Positions 39,556 through 52,016 of a DNA stretch of 64,000 nucleotides are shown here, in pieces; positions within the stretch are counted from its first letter, which is position 1, and the number at the start of each line of letters is the position of its first letter. A program made the translations under genes and the position numbers. The notes below the pieces were generated by a model. It worked only from the letters and a program-made list of their open reading frames with translations. It made no database searches and was not told the DNA's origin. This stretch comes from Thermotoga sp. KOL6 (lineage in GTDB: Bacteria > Thermotogota > Thermotogae > Thermotogales > Thermotogaceae), in the NCBI RefSeq assembly GCF_002866025.1, contig NZ_LNDE01000001.1, forward strand, positions 434,001 to 498,000. The letters run 5' to 3'.

Positions 39556-40277
39556 GGTATCCCCTCCTTTATTCTCTGCATGAGTTCGAACACTTCATCT
39601 TTTAAATCTTTCGGTGAATCTATCTCTGTCCAAGAAACATCTTCAAAATCGAACGCCTTCACAATTAATCCCAAATCAACTGCTTTCTGTAAAACATGAT
39701 AGAGAGATATTTCTTTTTCCCAGGAGAACGAATCTTTGAGGCGATAAACTTCGCGCGTCATGACGAAAACCCCGGTGTCATAAAAGTTATATTCAGTTAT
39801 GTTCTTCCCTATTCTGATAATTCTACTGTCTTCGCCGACAAGAACTTTGCTTGCCTCATCTGGATCTATGAGATCCGATTTTTTGCTAACGCCGAGTTTT
39901 ATATGAAATTCTTCGGGAGTAAAGGCGTTTTTCAAAGCTTCAGGGGGGAAGATAGAATCCCCACAAGCTAAAAAGAATTTGTCACACGTCACATATGGTT
40001 CACTTAGAAAGAAGGAGAAGGCGTTTCCAAGTTCTACTTTACTGTTTTCAACAACGACACCTTTCACACCGAGATCCTCTAGAACCTTTTCGCCAAAATT
40101 CTTGAACTCTCTTGAAACAACGAGGACGAATCTTTCAACACCGTTTTTTAGGAGTGAGATGATGGGGTATTTCACCAATTCACATCCATCGAATCTGTAA
40201 AACACCTTCGGTATATCTTTTGTGAGAGTTTTGAGTCTTTTCCCCATTCCCGATGCGAGTATCACCGCTTCTACCAC
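39549..40277 (-). CDS. CTP:inositol-1-phosphate cytidylyltransferase
   Basis: 242 residues, sugar nucleotidyltransferase fold. LASGMGKRLKTLTKDIPKVF holds the GxGxRL-like triphosphate-binding loop and Lys; ACGDSIF holds the metal Asp; DVSWTEIDSP resembles the W-x-D-I-D-T motif. Makes CDP-inositol for the adjacent transferase. In some archaea both activities are fused; here they are separate and overlap by 7 bases. GTG 40277 follows GGAGGTGATCTG. Confidence 0.87.
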   Translation of the reverse strand: MVEAVILASGMGKRLKTLTKDIPKVFYRFDGCELVKYPIISLLKNGVERFVLVVSREFKNFGEKVLEDLGVKGVVVENSKVELGNAFSFFLSEPYVTCDKFFLACGDSIFPPEALKNAFTPEEFHIKLGVSKKSDLIDPDEASKVLVGEDSRIIRIGKNITEYNFYDTGVFVMTREVYRLKDSFSWEKEISLYHVLQKAVDLGLIVKAFDFEDVSWTEIDSPKDLKDEVFELMQRIKEGIPC

Positions 40278-40293
40278 CAGATCACCTCCACGA

Positions 40294-40318
40294 TCAAAAA
40301 AAGGGGCAAAAGCCCCTT
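40294..40318 (-). terminator. Terminator/attenuator between inositol-phosphate synthase and the cytidylyltransferase
   Basis: Minus strand AAGGGGC (40318-40312) pairs with GCCCCTT (40307-40301), loop TTTT, followed by a T-run (40300-40296). It starts right after the synthase stop and ends about 20 bases before the next start. Confidence 0.88.
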
Positions 40319-40319
40319 C

Positions 40320-41468
40320 TCACAGCCATTTTGGTTTCAAACCAGCCCAGATTCTCATTTTCTCGTAAGCTATGATCCTTGGTATGTTCTTCGCTTCCAA
40401 TGGACCTGGATTCTTCATGTAGAAAGCGTTGATTGGGTACACGGTTCCGTACTCTCTTCTATCAAGAGCTATCTTCCCAAGTCTTACAAGATCCACTAAA
40501 AGACCTCCCAATGCAGGGCTGTCGTTTATCCTTCCGTTTATCATGAGTTCATCCGTCGCTCCGTTGAAACTCACATACTCTATGTGTACAGCTATGAATT
40601 TCTTATCTCCAAGTGGCTCAAGATATCCAGTGGGTTTTATATAGTGAGGAGCATCGTAACCAAGGATGTCCTTTACTATACTGGATTTGGTGAATTCTTT
40701 ACTTTTGTTCTTTCCTTCGTCCGTGAGAGCCAAGAAATCCATGTTACCTCCTATGTTGAATTGCGCAACATCCTTTACGTACCTGTTTCTCTGGACTAGA
40801 TGACTCAATACATCCGCTGTGAAGGGTGTGGCTCCCGTTGCTCCATCATCTCCGAGAACGATCAGTTTGTTTTCTTTTGCGAGTTCCACGAACGCCGGGT
40901 CGTTCGCTATGTAAGTTGGTATCACGTTTACAAAGACTGCTCCTCCTCTTTTGCTTGCGTATAAAGCTGCAGCATAAGCGTATACCTGTGTTGCGCTAAG
41001 TCTCTCTGTTTCGTTGTTTTCTATAGATTTCATCAAATCTTCTTTGTTATCGAACGGTTTGAACGCTTCAGTTGTACAAGTATTCACAATAACGTCTGGA
41101 TCCAATTTGGTCCATTCGTCGACGAGCCTGTCGACCACTTCTTTCAGAGTCATTTTCTCCTCAAGCCCTTCAGCCTCAACGGGAAGTTTTTCCACACTTC
41201 CAAGATGGACACCTTGAGAAATGATAGGATCGTCTGAAAATGATTCCACATCGTTCCAATATCTTTTCACCACTTCACTGAGTTTTTTTCCTATCTTCGA
41301 TTTGTCCACGTCGTAACTCCCAACGATCTTAATGTCTCCAAAACCAATGGGCAATTCATCGGCTAGAGGAACTCCATAAGGTTCAATCTCACCTTTCTTG
41401 AGTTTTTCAAGTCCAGCAACGAAGGTGCTAGCAACGTAACCTTGGCCAAGGATCAAAACTTTGACCAT
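40320..41468 (-). CDS. ino1: Inositol-3-phosphate synthase
   Basis: Glucose-6-phosphate to inositol phosphate, NAD-dependent. 382 residues, the short prokaryotic form. Rossmann start VLILGQGYVASTF, NCTTEAF, ERLSATQVYAYAAAL, NVIPTYIANDP, GDDGATGATPFTADVL (signature) and NIGGNMDF are visible. Supplies inositol phosphate both for DIP and, through the phosphatase, for free inositol. ATG 41468 follows AGGAGGTGATGACCG. Its own promoter is at 41556. Confidence 0.95.
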   Translation of the reverse strand: MVKVLILGQGYVASTFVAGLEKLKKGEIEPYGVPLADELPIGFGDIKIVGSYDVDKSKIGKKLSEVVKRYWNDVESFSDDPIISQGVHLGSVEKLPVEAEGLEEKMTLKEVVDRLVDEWTKLDPDVIVNTCTTEAFKPFDNKEDLMKSIENNETERLSATQVYAYAAALYASKRGGAVFVNVIPTYIANDPAFVELAKENKLIVLGDDGATGATPFTADVLSHLVQRNRYVKDVAQFNIGGNMDFLALTDEGKNKSKEFTKSSIVKDILGYDAPHYIKPTGYLEPLGDKKFIAVHIEYVSFNGATDELMINGRINDSPALGGLLVDLVRLGKIALDRREYGTVYPINAFYMKNPGPLEAKNIPRIIAYEKMRIWAGLKPKWL

Positions 41469-41555
41469 CGGTCATCACCTCCTGCTTTTTCTGATTTCTT
41501 CCAAACAGCTATCACGAAAGGGGGGATAAGGGAGAGTGTAATAAAAGCCATTTTT

Positions 41556-41564
41556 ATTATACCA
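41556..41564 (-). promoter_or_regulatory. Promoter (extended -10) of inositol-phosphate synthase
   Basis: Minus strand TGGTATAAT (41564-41556), a perfect extended -10; no good -35. Predicted leader of about 80 bases. Confidence 0.65.
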
Positions 41565-41629
41565 TATCTTCACAATCATATATTTCGATTGCTTTTCACA
41601 AACGTTATTAAAACATAACAATTATTGTG

Positions 41630-41792
<163 letters not shown>

Positions 41793-42219
41793 TTTACCTC
41801 ACTTTCCGAGGGCTACTTTCGGATGTACAGAAAAGTGTTGGGATCGGTGCAAAAATCTCATATCTCTTCCTACGAAATAGCGAAGTTTCTTGAATCAATC
41901 CCGATCTTGTAAGAAAGGATCTCTCTTATTTGAAATGTCAGGGGAAACCTCGTGTTGGATACGATGTTGAGGAATTGAGAAAAGAATTGAACGAAATTTT
42001 TGGAATTAACACCTTCACGAGCATGATCATAGTTGGAGCAAACGAACTGGTGAGAGCCCTTTTGACGCTCGATTTTTCACAAGTGGGAGTAAAAGTGGTC
42101 GTACTAATACTGAAAGGGAAAATGTTGGAAAATTCATAGGAGAATTTGTTGCAAGGGAATTAGATGTGCTCGAAAGAGTAGTAAAGAGATTCAATGTAGA
42201 GATAGCCACCTTACAATAA
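41793..42219 (+). pseudogene. Decayed rex (redox-sensing repressor) gene
   Basis: Three frames must be joined. Frame A from about 41793: YFRMYRKVL and SSYEIAKFLE (winged helix). Shift near 41895 to frame B: NPDLVRKDLSYL then VGYDVEELRKELNEIFGI and IIVGANELVRALL (Rossmann start, the GxGxLG loop already altered to GANELV). Shift near 42108 to frame C: NVGKFIGEF, LERVVKRFNVEIATLQ, stop at 42217-42219. The C-terminal third, with the dimerisation helix, is absent. I recall a second rex at the corresponding place in T. maritima. Not functional unless resequencing removes both shifts. Confidence 0.8.
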
Positions 42220-42274
42220 AGTGAAGAAGTAAGGAGTCTTTTGACAAATTCTGAAAGGACGTTTCTTTTTTATG

Positions 42275-42283
42275 TGGTACAAT
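42275..42283 (+). promoter_or_regulatory. Promoter (extended -10) of the chemoreceptor gene
   Basis: TGGTACAAT (42275-42283); a TTGACA at 42241-42246 is too far upstream (31 bases) to be its -35. Confidence 0.5.
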
Positions 42284-42336
42284 TCTTACTGTAATCTTAA
42301 TGTATTCTTCATAACTCGGAGAAGGAGGGCTCAGAC

Positions 42337-45617
<3,281 letters not shown>

Positions 45618-45627
45618 TTATGTAACT

Positions 45628-45652
45628 GTTGACTACAAACCCCGAAGTCAAC
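45628..45652. promoter_or_regulatory. Inverted repeat upstream of the glycerol-3-phosphate dehydrogenase promoter
   Basis: GTTGACT (45628-45634) and AGTCAAC (45646-45652) are perfect inverted arms, 11 bases apart, ending 4 bases before the -35. No T-run follows, so a protein-binding site is more likely than a terminator. Confidence 0.4.
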
Positions 45653-45655
45653 AAG

Positions 45656-45684
45656 TTGTGAAGAGCTGTGGAATTTAATATAAT
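45656..45684 (+). promoter_or_regulatory. Promoter of the glycerol-3-phosphate dehydrogenase operon
   Basis: TTGTGA (45656-45661), 17 bases, TATAAT (45679-45684). Predicted start near 45690. Confidence 0.78.
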
Positions 45685-45687
45685 ACA

Positions 45688-45703
45688 AGAGAGAAAGAGA
45701 GAG
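45688..45703 (+). promoter_or_regulatory. Purine-rich repeat in the dehydrogenase leader, possible GlpP site
   Basis: AGAGAGAAAGAGAGAG at the predicted 5' end of the RNA; matches the element in the glpK leader (44063-44076). Confidence 0.45.
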
Positions 45704-45737
45704 CCATGTCCCACAAAGTGGGATGTGGCTCTTTTTT
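45701..45737 (+). terminator. Leader terminator before the glycerol-3-phosphate dehydrogenase gene
   Basis: A 14-pair stem (45701-45714 with 45718-45731, two wobbles, loop AAA) followed by TTTTTT (45732-45737), only about 10 bases before the ribosome site GAGGAGG. Its place demands read-through for expression, as in GlpP-controlled leaders. Confidence 0.88.
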
Positions 45738-45760
45738 CTTTGAAAGAGGAGGTGGAAACC

Positions 45761-47200
45761 TTGAGAGTGGTCGTTATAGGAGCAGGTGTTTTTGGATCTC
45801 TCATAGCAAGAGAGCTTACAAAGTACGACGTGGAAGTGATTCTCATCGAGAAAAATCTTGATGTAGGTTGGGGTGTTACGAAGGCAAACTCTGCCATTGT
45901 ACACGCAGGATATGACGACCCACCTGGAAGTGTTCGTGCCCAGTTCTGTGCGAAAGGAAACATGATGTACGAAGATCTTTCTAAGGAATTGGATTTCGAC
46001 TTCAAGAGAATTGGATCGTTCGTCGTTGCTTTTAACGAAGAAGAATTGGAGGAGTTAGAGAAACTCCTTAAACAAGGTGAGGAAAATGGTGTACCAGGGC
46101 TCACTATATTAGAAAGAGACGAAATATTGTCCATGGAACCAAATTTGAATCCAGAGATCAAGTACGCTTTGTACGCACCAACGGCAGGTATAACGGAACC
46201 ATGGATGGTCGCCATTGCCGCTGTGGAAAACGGAGTGAAGAATGGATTAAAATTGATCCTCGGTGAAAAAGTGGTAGGATTCGTCAAATCTAATGGAAGG
46301 ATAACTGAACTCATAACGAATAAATCTCATTATCATGCGGACGTAGTTATAAACTGTGCAGGTCTTCATGGAGACGAAATCTCGAAAATGGCTGGTGCGG
46401 AATACGTTCCCCTTCATCCCAGAAAAGGAGAATACATACTCCTTGACAAGAAGCTCCAAGGTCTGGTGAGGAGGGTTATATTCCCTACTCCAACAAAGAT
46501 ATCAAAAGGCATTCTCGTTCTTCCAACTGTAGATGGTGGCATATTGCTCGGACCAACTGCTGAAGATCTTCCAGAAGATATGAAAGATAGACCTATCACC
46601 ACAAAAGAAGGCTTGGAAAAAGTCCGAGAATTCACCAAAAGACTCGTTCCATCTCTTGATTTCTCACTCACCGTGAAGACCTTTTCAGGACTCAGACCGG
46701 AGAGCCCTCAAAAAGACTTCTTCATAAAAGCCAGTGATACGGTAAAAAATTTTGTGAACGTCATCGCCACAAGATCTCCAGGACTCACAGCCGCTCCAGC
46801 TGTAGCGAAATACGTTGTAGAAGAGCTCATTCAAGAGAAAATGAAGCTCCCCTTAATCAAGAAGAAAGATTTCGATCCAACGAGAGAGAGAATACCACAC
46901 TACTCGTCTCTTCCCATAGAAAAATGGCAGGAGGAAATAAAAAAAGATCCACGTGCAGGAAGACTAGTTTGTTTCTGCAATGAAGTTACAGAAAAAGAGA
47001 TTGTGGAAGCAATAAGAAGAGGAGCAAGAACACTCGATGGAATAAAATTCAGAACCCGTGCAATGTTTGGAAGATGCCAGGGAGGTTTTTGCATGGTGAG
47101 AATCCTTAAAATACTCGAGAAAGAACTAGAAGTGGATATGTCTGAGATCAGAATGAAGTCGGAAAACAGTTGGGTTGTAGATGGGAAGGTGAGAGAATGA
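45761..47200 (+). CDS. FAD-dependent glycerol-3-phosphate dehydrogenase-like oxidoreductase with BFD [2Fe-2S] domain
   Basis: 479 residues. FAD-binding start VVVIGAGVFGSLIARELTKY, DAO-type domain with GVTKANSAIVHAGYD and the FSGLRPESP and ATRSPGLTAAPAVAKYV segments, then a C-terminal BFD-like [2Fe-2S] domain: CFCNEVTEKEI followed by GRCQGGFC. Oxidises glycerol-3-phosphate (or a related hydroxyacid) and passes electrons to the next two proteins. TTG 45761 is the start: GAGGAGGTGG is upstream and any earlier start would be upstream of the terminator loop. Overlaps the next gene by 4 bases. Confidence 0.88.
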   Translation: MRVVVIGAGVFGSLIARELTKYDVEVILIEKNLDVGWGVTKANSAIVHAGYDDPPGSVRAQFCAKGNMMYEDLSKELDFDFKRIGSFVVAFNEEELEELEKLLKQGEENGVPGLTILERDEILSMEPNLNPEIKYALYAPTAGITEPWMVAIAAVENGVKNGLKLILGEKVVGFVKSNGRITELITNKSHYHADVVINCAGLHGDEISKMAGAEYVPLHPRKGEYILLDKKLQGLVRRVIFPTPTKISKGILVLPTVDGGILLGPTAEDLPEDMKDRPITTKEGLEKVREFTKRLVPSLDFSLTVKTFSGLRPESPQKDFFIKASDTVKNFVNVIATRSPGLTAAPAVAKYVVEELIQEKMKLPLIKKKDFDPTRERIPHYSSLPIEKWQEEIKKDPRAGRLVCFCNEVTEKEIVEAIRRGARTLDGIKFRTRAMFGRCQGGFCMVRILKILEKELEVDMSEIRMKSENSWVVDGKVRE

Positions 47201-48408
47201 AGGTAGATGTGATGGTAATAGGGGCGGGAGCCGCCGGAATGGCAGCTGCTTTGAAAGCAAAAGAAGAGGGAGCAGAAGTTCTCCTTGTCGAACGAGATGA
47301 AAGAACTGGTGGCATTCTGAACCAATGTATACACAATGGATTTGGTCTCCACTATTTTAAGCAAGAACTCACAGGCCCAGAGTACGCAGAAAGATTCCAG
47401 GAAAAAATGGAAAAATTGGGAATAAAAGTCCTGACTAACGCTTACGTAAAGAGTGTTGGAAACAAAGAAGTAATCGTGGTTACAGAAAATGGTATTGAAG
47501 AGGTGAGGGTCAAAGCACTGGTGTATGCAACAGGAGCAAGGGAAAGACCCTTCGGAAATCTCATGATTCCTGGAGATAGACCCTCTGGGATATTCACGGC
47601 GGGTGTCGCTCAAAGACTCATAAACATAGAGAATCGCCTTCCAGGAAAAAGAGCTCTCATACTCGGCTCAGGAGATATAGGCCTTATCATGGCAAGAAGA
47701 CTCACCCTTGAAGGAATGGAAGTTGTAGGGGTAGTCGAACGTCTTCCGTACGCCGGCGGGCTCCTCAGAAATGTGATCCAATGTCTTGAAGATTACAACA
47801 TACCCCTCTATCTTTCCAGTACGGTGGTTGAAGTGAGAGGAAGAGAAAGACTGGAAGAAGTTGTCGTCGCAAAGGTGGACGAACAATATAGACCGATCCC
47901 TGGTACCGAAAAAATCTTTAAGGTGGATACACTTGTTCTTTCGGTGGGTCTCATTCCTCAAGTAGAACTAATAGAAAACTTAGTGATAAAGAATCTCACC
48001 TCCAAAGGTATAGCAACTTCCAATATAGGTCAAACCTCTGAGGATTGGATCTTTTCTGCAGGGAACTGTACCGTTATATTCGATCTCGTCGATTACGTCA
48101 GTTACGAAGGTGAAACTGCTGGTCGATACGCTGCCATGCTCGCAAAAGGTGAGATTTTCGACCATAGAATTCCCGTGAAACCCGGTAAAAACGTTATGGT
48201 GGTACATCCCACTTGGTACTCTCCAGTTGATAACCTTACTCTTTATCTGAGAGTGAAAAAACCAATGGAGAGAGGTAGGTTGATGGTGGGTACTTATGAA
48301 AAGGTGTTCGAAGATATCGTTCCAAGTGAAATGTTGAGAGTGAAAATTCCGGAAAAAAATATCACAGGACTCGATGAAATCGTGGTGTCCGTAGAGGAGG
48401 TGGATTGA
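47197..48408 (+). CDS. FAD/NAD(P)-binding oxidoreductase, partner of the dehydrogenase
   Basis: 403 residues. Two dinucleotide folds: VMVIGAGAAGMAAALKAKE for FAD and ALILGSGDIGLIMARRL for NAD(P); NQCIHNGFG, YATGARERP, and a C-terminal SAGNCTVIFDLVDYVSYEG with the FAD-contacting segment. The family is annotated NoxA/GlpB-like in clusters with glpA and DUF1667. Probably moves electrons between the dehydrogenase and NAD or another carrier. ATG 47197 lies in an ATGA overlap with the upstream stop. Confidence 0.85.
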   Translation: MKVDVMVIGAGAAGMAAALKAKEEGAEVLLVERDERTGGILNQCIHNGFGLHYFKQELTGPEYAERFQEKMEKLGIKVLTNAYVKSVGNKEVIVVTENGIEEVRVKALVYATGARERPFGNLMIPGDRPSGIFTAGVAQRLINIENRLPGKRALILGSGDIGLIMARRLTLEGMEVVGVVERLPYAGGLLRNVIQCLEDYNIPLYLSSTVVEVRGRERLEEVVVAKVDEQYRPIPGTEKIFKVDTLVLSVGLIPQVELIENLVIKNLTSKGIATSNIGQTSEDWIFSAGNCTVIFDLVDYVSYEGETAGRYAAMLAKGEIFDHRIPVKPGKNVMVVHPTWYSPVDNLTLYLRVKKPMERGRLMVGTYEKVFEDIVPSEMLRVKIPEKNITGLDEIVVSVEEVD

Positions 48409-48409
48409 T

Positions 48410-48826
48410 ATGTTCAAAAATGTTGTTTGCGTTCAATGTCCAATAGGGTGTAAAATTAAGGTAGAGCTAACTGATGATGGTCATATAAAATCTATAACGG
48501 GGAACAAATGTCCAAGAGGTCTTGAATACGCAAAAGACGAAATACAAGATCCCAAAAGAGTCGTTCCAACAAGTATAAGGGTGCTAAACGGCGAATTACC
48601 GCTCGCTTCTGTAAAAACGGACAAACCGATCCCGAAAAGATTCATTCCAGAGCTCATGAAGATTGTCAAAGAAGTAAAAGTAGAAGCACCGGTTAAAGCA
48701 GGTGACGTTGTTTTAAAAGACCTTTTTGGAACAGGAGCAAACCTTGTTGTAACAAGGACCGTAAGGAGGTTAGAAAATGGATCCCAAAAATTTCAAGAAA
48801 ATCGCGCTGGTGGGGGCAACGGTTAA
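48410..48826 (+). CDS. DUF1667 iron-sulfur protein
   Basis: 138 residues. Cys7-x2-Cys10-x3-Cys14 and Cys34 (GNKCPRG) make a [4Fe-4S] motif like the N-terminal domain of molybdopterin oxidoreductases, without the rest of that enzyme. IPKRFIPELMKIVKEV is the DUF1667 core. Found in operon with the two flavoproteins, so it likely acts as electron carrier of the complex. Its 3' end overlaps the CoA-binding gene by 50 bases. Confidence 0.85.
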   Translation: MFKNVVCVQCPIGCKIKVELTDDGHIKSITGNKCPRGLEYAKDEIQDPKRVVPTSIRVLNGELPLASVKTDKPIPKRFIPELMKIVKEVKVEAPVKAGDVVLKDLFGTGANLVVTRTVRRLENGSQKFQENRAGGGNG

Positions 48827-49172
48827 TCCCAGAAAGTACGGAAACATCATATTGAAAGATCTAATATCGAAAGGATACGAAGTTTTACCGGTTAATCCCA
48901 AATACGAAGAAATAGAAGGATTGAAAGTGTACAAAAGTGTAGAAAAACTACCGAAGGATGTAGACGTAATAGTGTTCGTTGTTCCGCCGAACGTTGCCCT
49001 AGAAGAGACGAAAAAGGCCTATAAGTCTGGATTCAGAAAGTTTTGGTATCAACCGGGTGCATTTTCCTCGGATATAAAGGAATTTCTGAGTAATCTAAAA
49101 GATGTAGAATATTCAACTGAAAAATGCATCATGGTTGCAACGTCAGATTCCATAGGTTTCTTGAGCTTGTAG
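48777..49172 (+). CDS. CoA-binding domain protein
   Basis: 131-residue Rossmann domain: IALVGATVNPRKYGNIILKDLISKGYEVLPVNPKY is the CoA_binding signature, with PPNVALEETKKAYKSGFRKFWYQPG after it. Function unknown in this context. ATG 48777 follows AAGGAGGTTAGAA inside the DUF1667 gene. It converges on glpP with a 44-base overlap. Confidence 0.85.
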   Translation: MDPKNFKKIALVGATVNPRKYGNIILKDLISKGYEVLPVNPKYEEIEGLKVYKSVEKLPKDVDVIVFVVPPNVALEETKKAYKSGFRKFWYQPGAFSSDIKEFLSNLKDVEYSTEKCIMVATSDSIGFLSL

Positions 49173-49659
49173 AGATCGCACTGACGTGTTTCAAAATTTC
49201 TTGGGCTTCCTGAACGGTTTCAACAAGCCCGGCGGCAATTATCGTTCTGCCGGGTAACTTTTTGGCCACTTTCGGTGCAACAAGCCCCGGCAGAATCTCC
49301 ACAACGTCGGCGTCGAGAGATTCAATCTGCTCTACACCCCTTTCAACAGCTTTTGAATCAAGAGCAAAGAATCTGAGAACGGCTGGAATTCCTTTCCTTT
49401 TGGCAACCATGTAGTTTTTTGGTTTGATTGTGATGATACCGTCAGCACCAGATTTCTTTACGAACAAAACTGCTTCTTCTCCTTCCCCTAGACCTTCTAC
49501 AAAATCCATATCCACGAAGACCGTTTTTTCTCTGTCTTTCAATATTTTTATGTGAAATTTTAAATTCAATATATCACTTTTTAAGAGAAATACGACGTTC
49601 GGTTTTACTTCCCCCAGCGCGTCCATATCCCAAATTGCTGCGATTACTCCTTTGAACAT
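49129..49659 (-). CDS. glpP: Glycerol-responsive antiterminator GlpP
   Basis: 176 residues, TIM-barrel-like GlpP family. [11 protein letters not shown] replaces the usual N-terminus, then [62 protein letters not shown] and [17 protein letters not shown]. In Bacillus GlpP with glycerol-3-phosphate binds the glpD leader RNA and prevents termination. Here it sits at the end of the glycerol locus on the other strand, and both glp units have leader terminators. Overlaps rsmA by 16 bases, so it is cotranscribed with rsmA. Confidence 0.92.
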   Translation of the reverse strand: MFKGVIAAIWDMDALGEVKPNVVFLLKSDILNLKFHIKILKDREKTVFVDMDFVEGLGEGEEAVLFVKKSGADGIITIKPKNYMVAKRKGIPAVLRFFALDSKAVERGVEQIESLDADVVEILPGLVAPKVAKKLPGRTIIAAGLVETVQEAQEILKHVSAISTSSRNLWNLTLQP

Positions 49660-50426
49660 TCAATTCCCCTCCTCCACATTTCATAGAGTTTTATGATTTC
49701 TTCCGTTGAAAGTTGTTCGGCCCGCTTTGAAAGATCTACGCCTTCGAAAATCGAGATAAACGGTTTTAGATTGTTTTTAAGCGTTTTCCTTTTCTTGGCA
49801 AAAATCATGGAGACGAACTTTCTGAACTTCGAGTAACACAGATTGGTCTGTTTCCTTGTCATCTCGATAACCGTTGAATCTACCTCTGGGTTTGGTATAA
49901 AGTGAGATTTCGAGACATCAAAAAGTTTTCTGACTACGTAAAAGGCCTGAACAACAACGGAAAGATATCCAAACACCTTCTTTCCAGGCTGTGCTAAGAT
50001 TCTTTCACCTACTTCTTTCTGAACCATGATGATACCTTTTTTAAACTCCAGCTCTATGATTCTTTCTATTATCGGTCCTGTTATGTTATAGGGGATGTTG
50101 GAAACGCATACTGCTCCTTTGGGAATATCCCTCGCTTCGAGAAAATTCTCATACTTTATTTCCACATTCGAATATTTCGAGAGTCTCTCTTCGAGAATAG
50201 GAGAAAGGGTTTTATCTATTTCGTATGCAATAACCCTCGCTCCAGTCTTTGCCAACTCTTCAGTTAATGTACCTGCACCGGCTCCGATCTCCACAACCAA
50301 ATCTTCAGGAGTGATTTTCGCTTCTCTCACAATACGTCTTGCCACACGATCATCCGACAGAAAAACCTGCCCCAAGTGTTTTTTAAGCTTTATGTTATGT
50401 TTTTTCAAGTAATAAGATGTCTTCAA
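49644..50426 (-). CDS. rsmA: 16S rRNA adenine dimethyltransferase
   Basis: KsgA family; dimethylates two adjacent adenines near the 3' end of 16S rRNA. 260 residues. [12 protein letters not shown], the SAM loop [14 protein letters not shown] and catalytic NIPYNI are present, then the C-terminal helical domain with [12 protein letters not shown]. The start is TTG 50426 with GAGGGA about 8 bases upstream. Overlaps the branching-enzyme gene by 4 bases. Confidence 0.95.
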   Translation of the reverse strand: MKTSYYLKKHNIKLKKHLGQVFLSDDRVARRIVREAKITPEDLVVEIGAGAGTLTEELAKTGARVIAYEIDKTLSPILEERLSKYSNVEIKYENFLEARDIPKGAVCVSNIPYNITGPIIERIIELEFKKGIIMVQKEVGERILAQPGKKVFGYLSVVVQAFYVVRKLFDVSKSHFIPNPEVDSTVIEMTRKQTNLCYSKFRKFVSMIFAKKRKTLKNNLKPFISIFEGVDLSKRAEQLSTEEIIKLYEMWRRGIECSKE

Positions 50427-52009
50427 ATGACATCCCTCGCCATAACTCTGAAATTTATCTCAGGAAATATGGCATCCACCCATTCGTAATACTCCAAGAC
50501 TTTTTCGTTTATTCTCCCACTCACGAGCTGATCGTAAAGGTCCAAGAATCTTTTTATATGCAGCCTCGTTCTGTTCACTGCGTATTCCACACTAGTCCTC
50601 GTGGTCATTATGAACGCCCAATCGCTCGATTGAGCCAAAAAGAGCTCTCTCAGCATCTGATTCAGAACCCTTTCAACTAGAGGATCTGCACTATTGTAGA
50701 ACTTTCTAGATAAATCAACCATCCTCTCTATCATTTCGTGAAGATGCCTGTAGATCCAATCGTTTGTCCCGTTCAACCAAGTTTCATAGTAACCTCCTGC
50801 TCCCCAACTGGAATCCGCTGGGGTTACTATCTGAACCTCTTCGAGACTGTCTACGACTTCAGAAGCGGTGACGAGCTTCAGAAGCCTGGATTCGTTTACA
50901 AGCTCAAAGAATCTTTTCAAGAATTGAACCCCTTCGAACCACCAATGTCCGAAAAGTTCCGCATCGAAAGGTGCCACGATAACAGGTTCTACATCCATCA
51001 CATTCATCAGATTTTCAACTTGCCTCTCTTTCTTATGAAGAAAATCCCACGCGTGTTCTTCAACTGCTTCCATGGCCTCATCTATATCATAGTAATCCTT
51101 CTGCGAAACATCGAGGCTTTTTGAAGTGATTTTGTGATACTTTATTCCCGTGTTCACCCTCACACCCGAAGGATCTATATAATCTTTTATATAATCTAAC
51201 TCTCTGTCGAAACCGATATCTCTGTAAAATTCTCGATACCTGGAATCTCCAGGATAGCCAACTGTTGCGCTCCACACTTGTTCACTGGACTCAGGGTCTC
51301 TTGCGAAAACGAACACTCCATTCGGTGTCATGACAGGTCGATAAACACCATATCTTGGCTGTTCATCGGCGAACCAAAACGCATGGGAATCAACGAAAAA
51401 GTATTCTAAGTTATTTTGCGCCAAGTAGAGATCCAACCCCTGATAGTACCCGCTTTCCGCTAACCAAATGCCCCTTGGATGTTGTCCCATATGCTTCTCG
51501 TAGTTCTTTACACCAACAGCTATTTGAGCATTCACCACTTCAGGATACATTTGGTACAACGGCAGGAAAGCATGAGTGGCGTTACAAGTTACTATTTCCA
51601 GCTTACCAGCCTTCTGATATTTTTTGAACCCTTCCAATATGTTCCCACCGTAAGAGCGAAACACGTCCAAAACTTTCTGAAAGTGCTCTCTGTAAAATTT
51701 TGCCATTTTGTGCTTTCTCGGATGCTCAGACTTCGTCCTTTCAATCTCTTTCTCTGAAAGTTCGATGAGCTTTTTCATGTGCCTTTCGTACTTCTCTTGC
51801 AAATCTTTGGAAGAAAGCATTTCCATCAATGGAGGGGTGATGGACATTGTGAGTCTGAAATCTTTTATTTCATCAAACATCATCAAAAGGGGTATGTAAG
51901 TTTCCGTTATCGCTTCAAAAAGCCATCTCTCCTCTAGAAAATGATCGTGTTCGGGGTGGTGAACATAGGGAAGATGAGCGTGAAGAAATATTAAAATTTT
52001 CCCTCGCAT
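50423..52009 (-). CDS. GH57 1,4-alpha-glucan branching enzyme (AmyC-like)
   Basis: 528 residues. The five GH57 motifs are seen: [29 protein letters not shown] with nucleophile Glu185, [12 protein letters not shown] with acid/base Asp349, and [12 protein letters not shown]. The last, with the following helical domain, is typical of GH57 branching enzymes. The T. maritima homologue was crystallised as amylase AmyC and later treated as a branching enzyme (recalled). ATG 52009 with GGGAGGTAA upstream; six codons shorter than the longest frame. Downstream of a DUF4912 protein. Confidence 0.9.
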   Translation of the reverse strand: MRGKILIFLHAHLPYVHHPEHDHFLEERWLFEAITETYIPLLMMFDEIKDFRLTMSITPPLMEMLSSKDLQEKYERHMKKLIELSEKEIERTKSEHPRKHKMAKFYREHFQKVLDVFRSYGGNILEGFKKYQKAGKLEIVTCNATHAFLPLYQMYPEVVNAQIAVGVKNYEKHMGQHPRGIWLAESGYYQGLDLYLAQNNLEYFFVDSHAFWFADEQPRYGVYRPVMTPNGVFVFARDPESSEQVWSATVGYPGDSRYREFYRDIGFDRELDYIKDYIDPSGVRVNTGIKYHKITSKSLDVSQKDYYDIDEAMEAVEEHAWDFLHKKERQVENLMNVMDVEPVIVAPFDAELFGHWWFEGVQFLKRFFELVNESRLLKLVTASEVVDSLEEVQIVTPADSSWGAGGYYETWLNGTNDWIYRHLHEMIERMVDLSRKFYNSADPLVERVLNQMLRELFLAQSSDWAFIMTTRTSVEYAVNRTRLHIKRFLDLYDQLVSGRINEKVLEYYEWVDAIFPEINFRVMARDVI

Positions 52010-52016
52010 AAGAAGA

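Noticed and set aside
41930-42139. 69-codon open frame as an intact small gene
   Set aside because: Homology to Rex continues on both sides in other frames, so it is a middle piece of a pseudogene.
42241-42283. TTGACA 42241 with TACAAT 42278 as a standard promoter
   Set aside because: The spacing is 31 bases, far beyond 16-18; only the extended -10 is retained.
45668-45760. N-terminal 31-residue extension of the glycerol-3-phosphate dehydrogenase
   Set aside because: It would be encoded by the terminator hairpin itself; the TTG at 45761 has a strong ribosome site.
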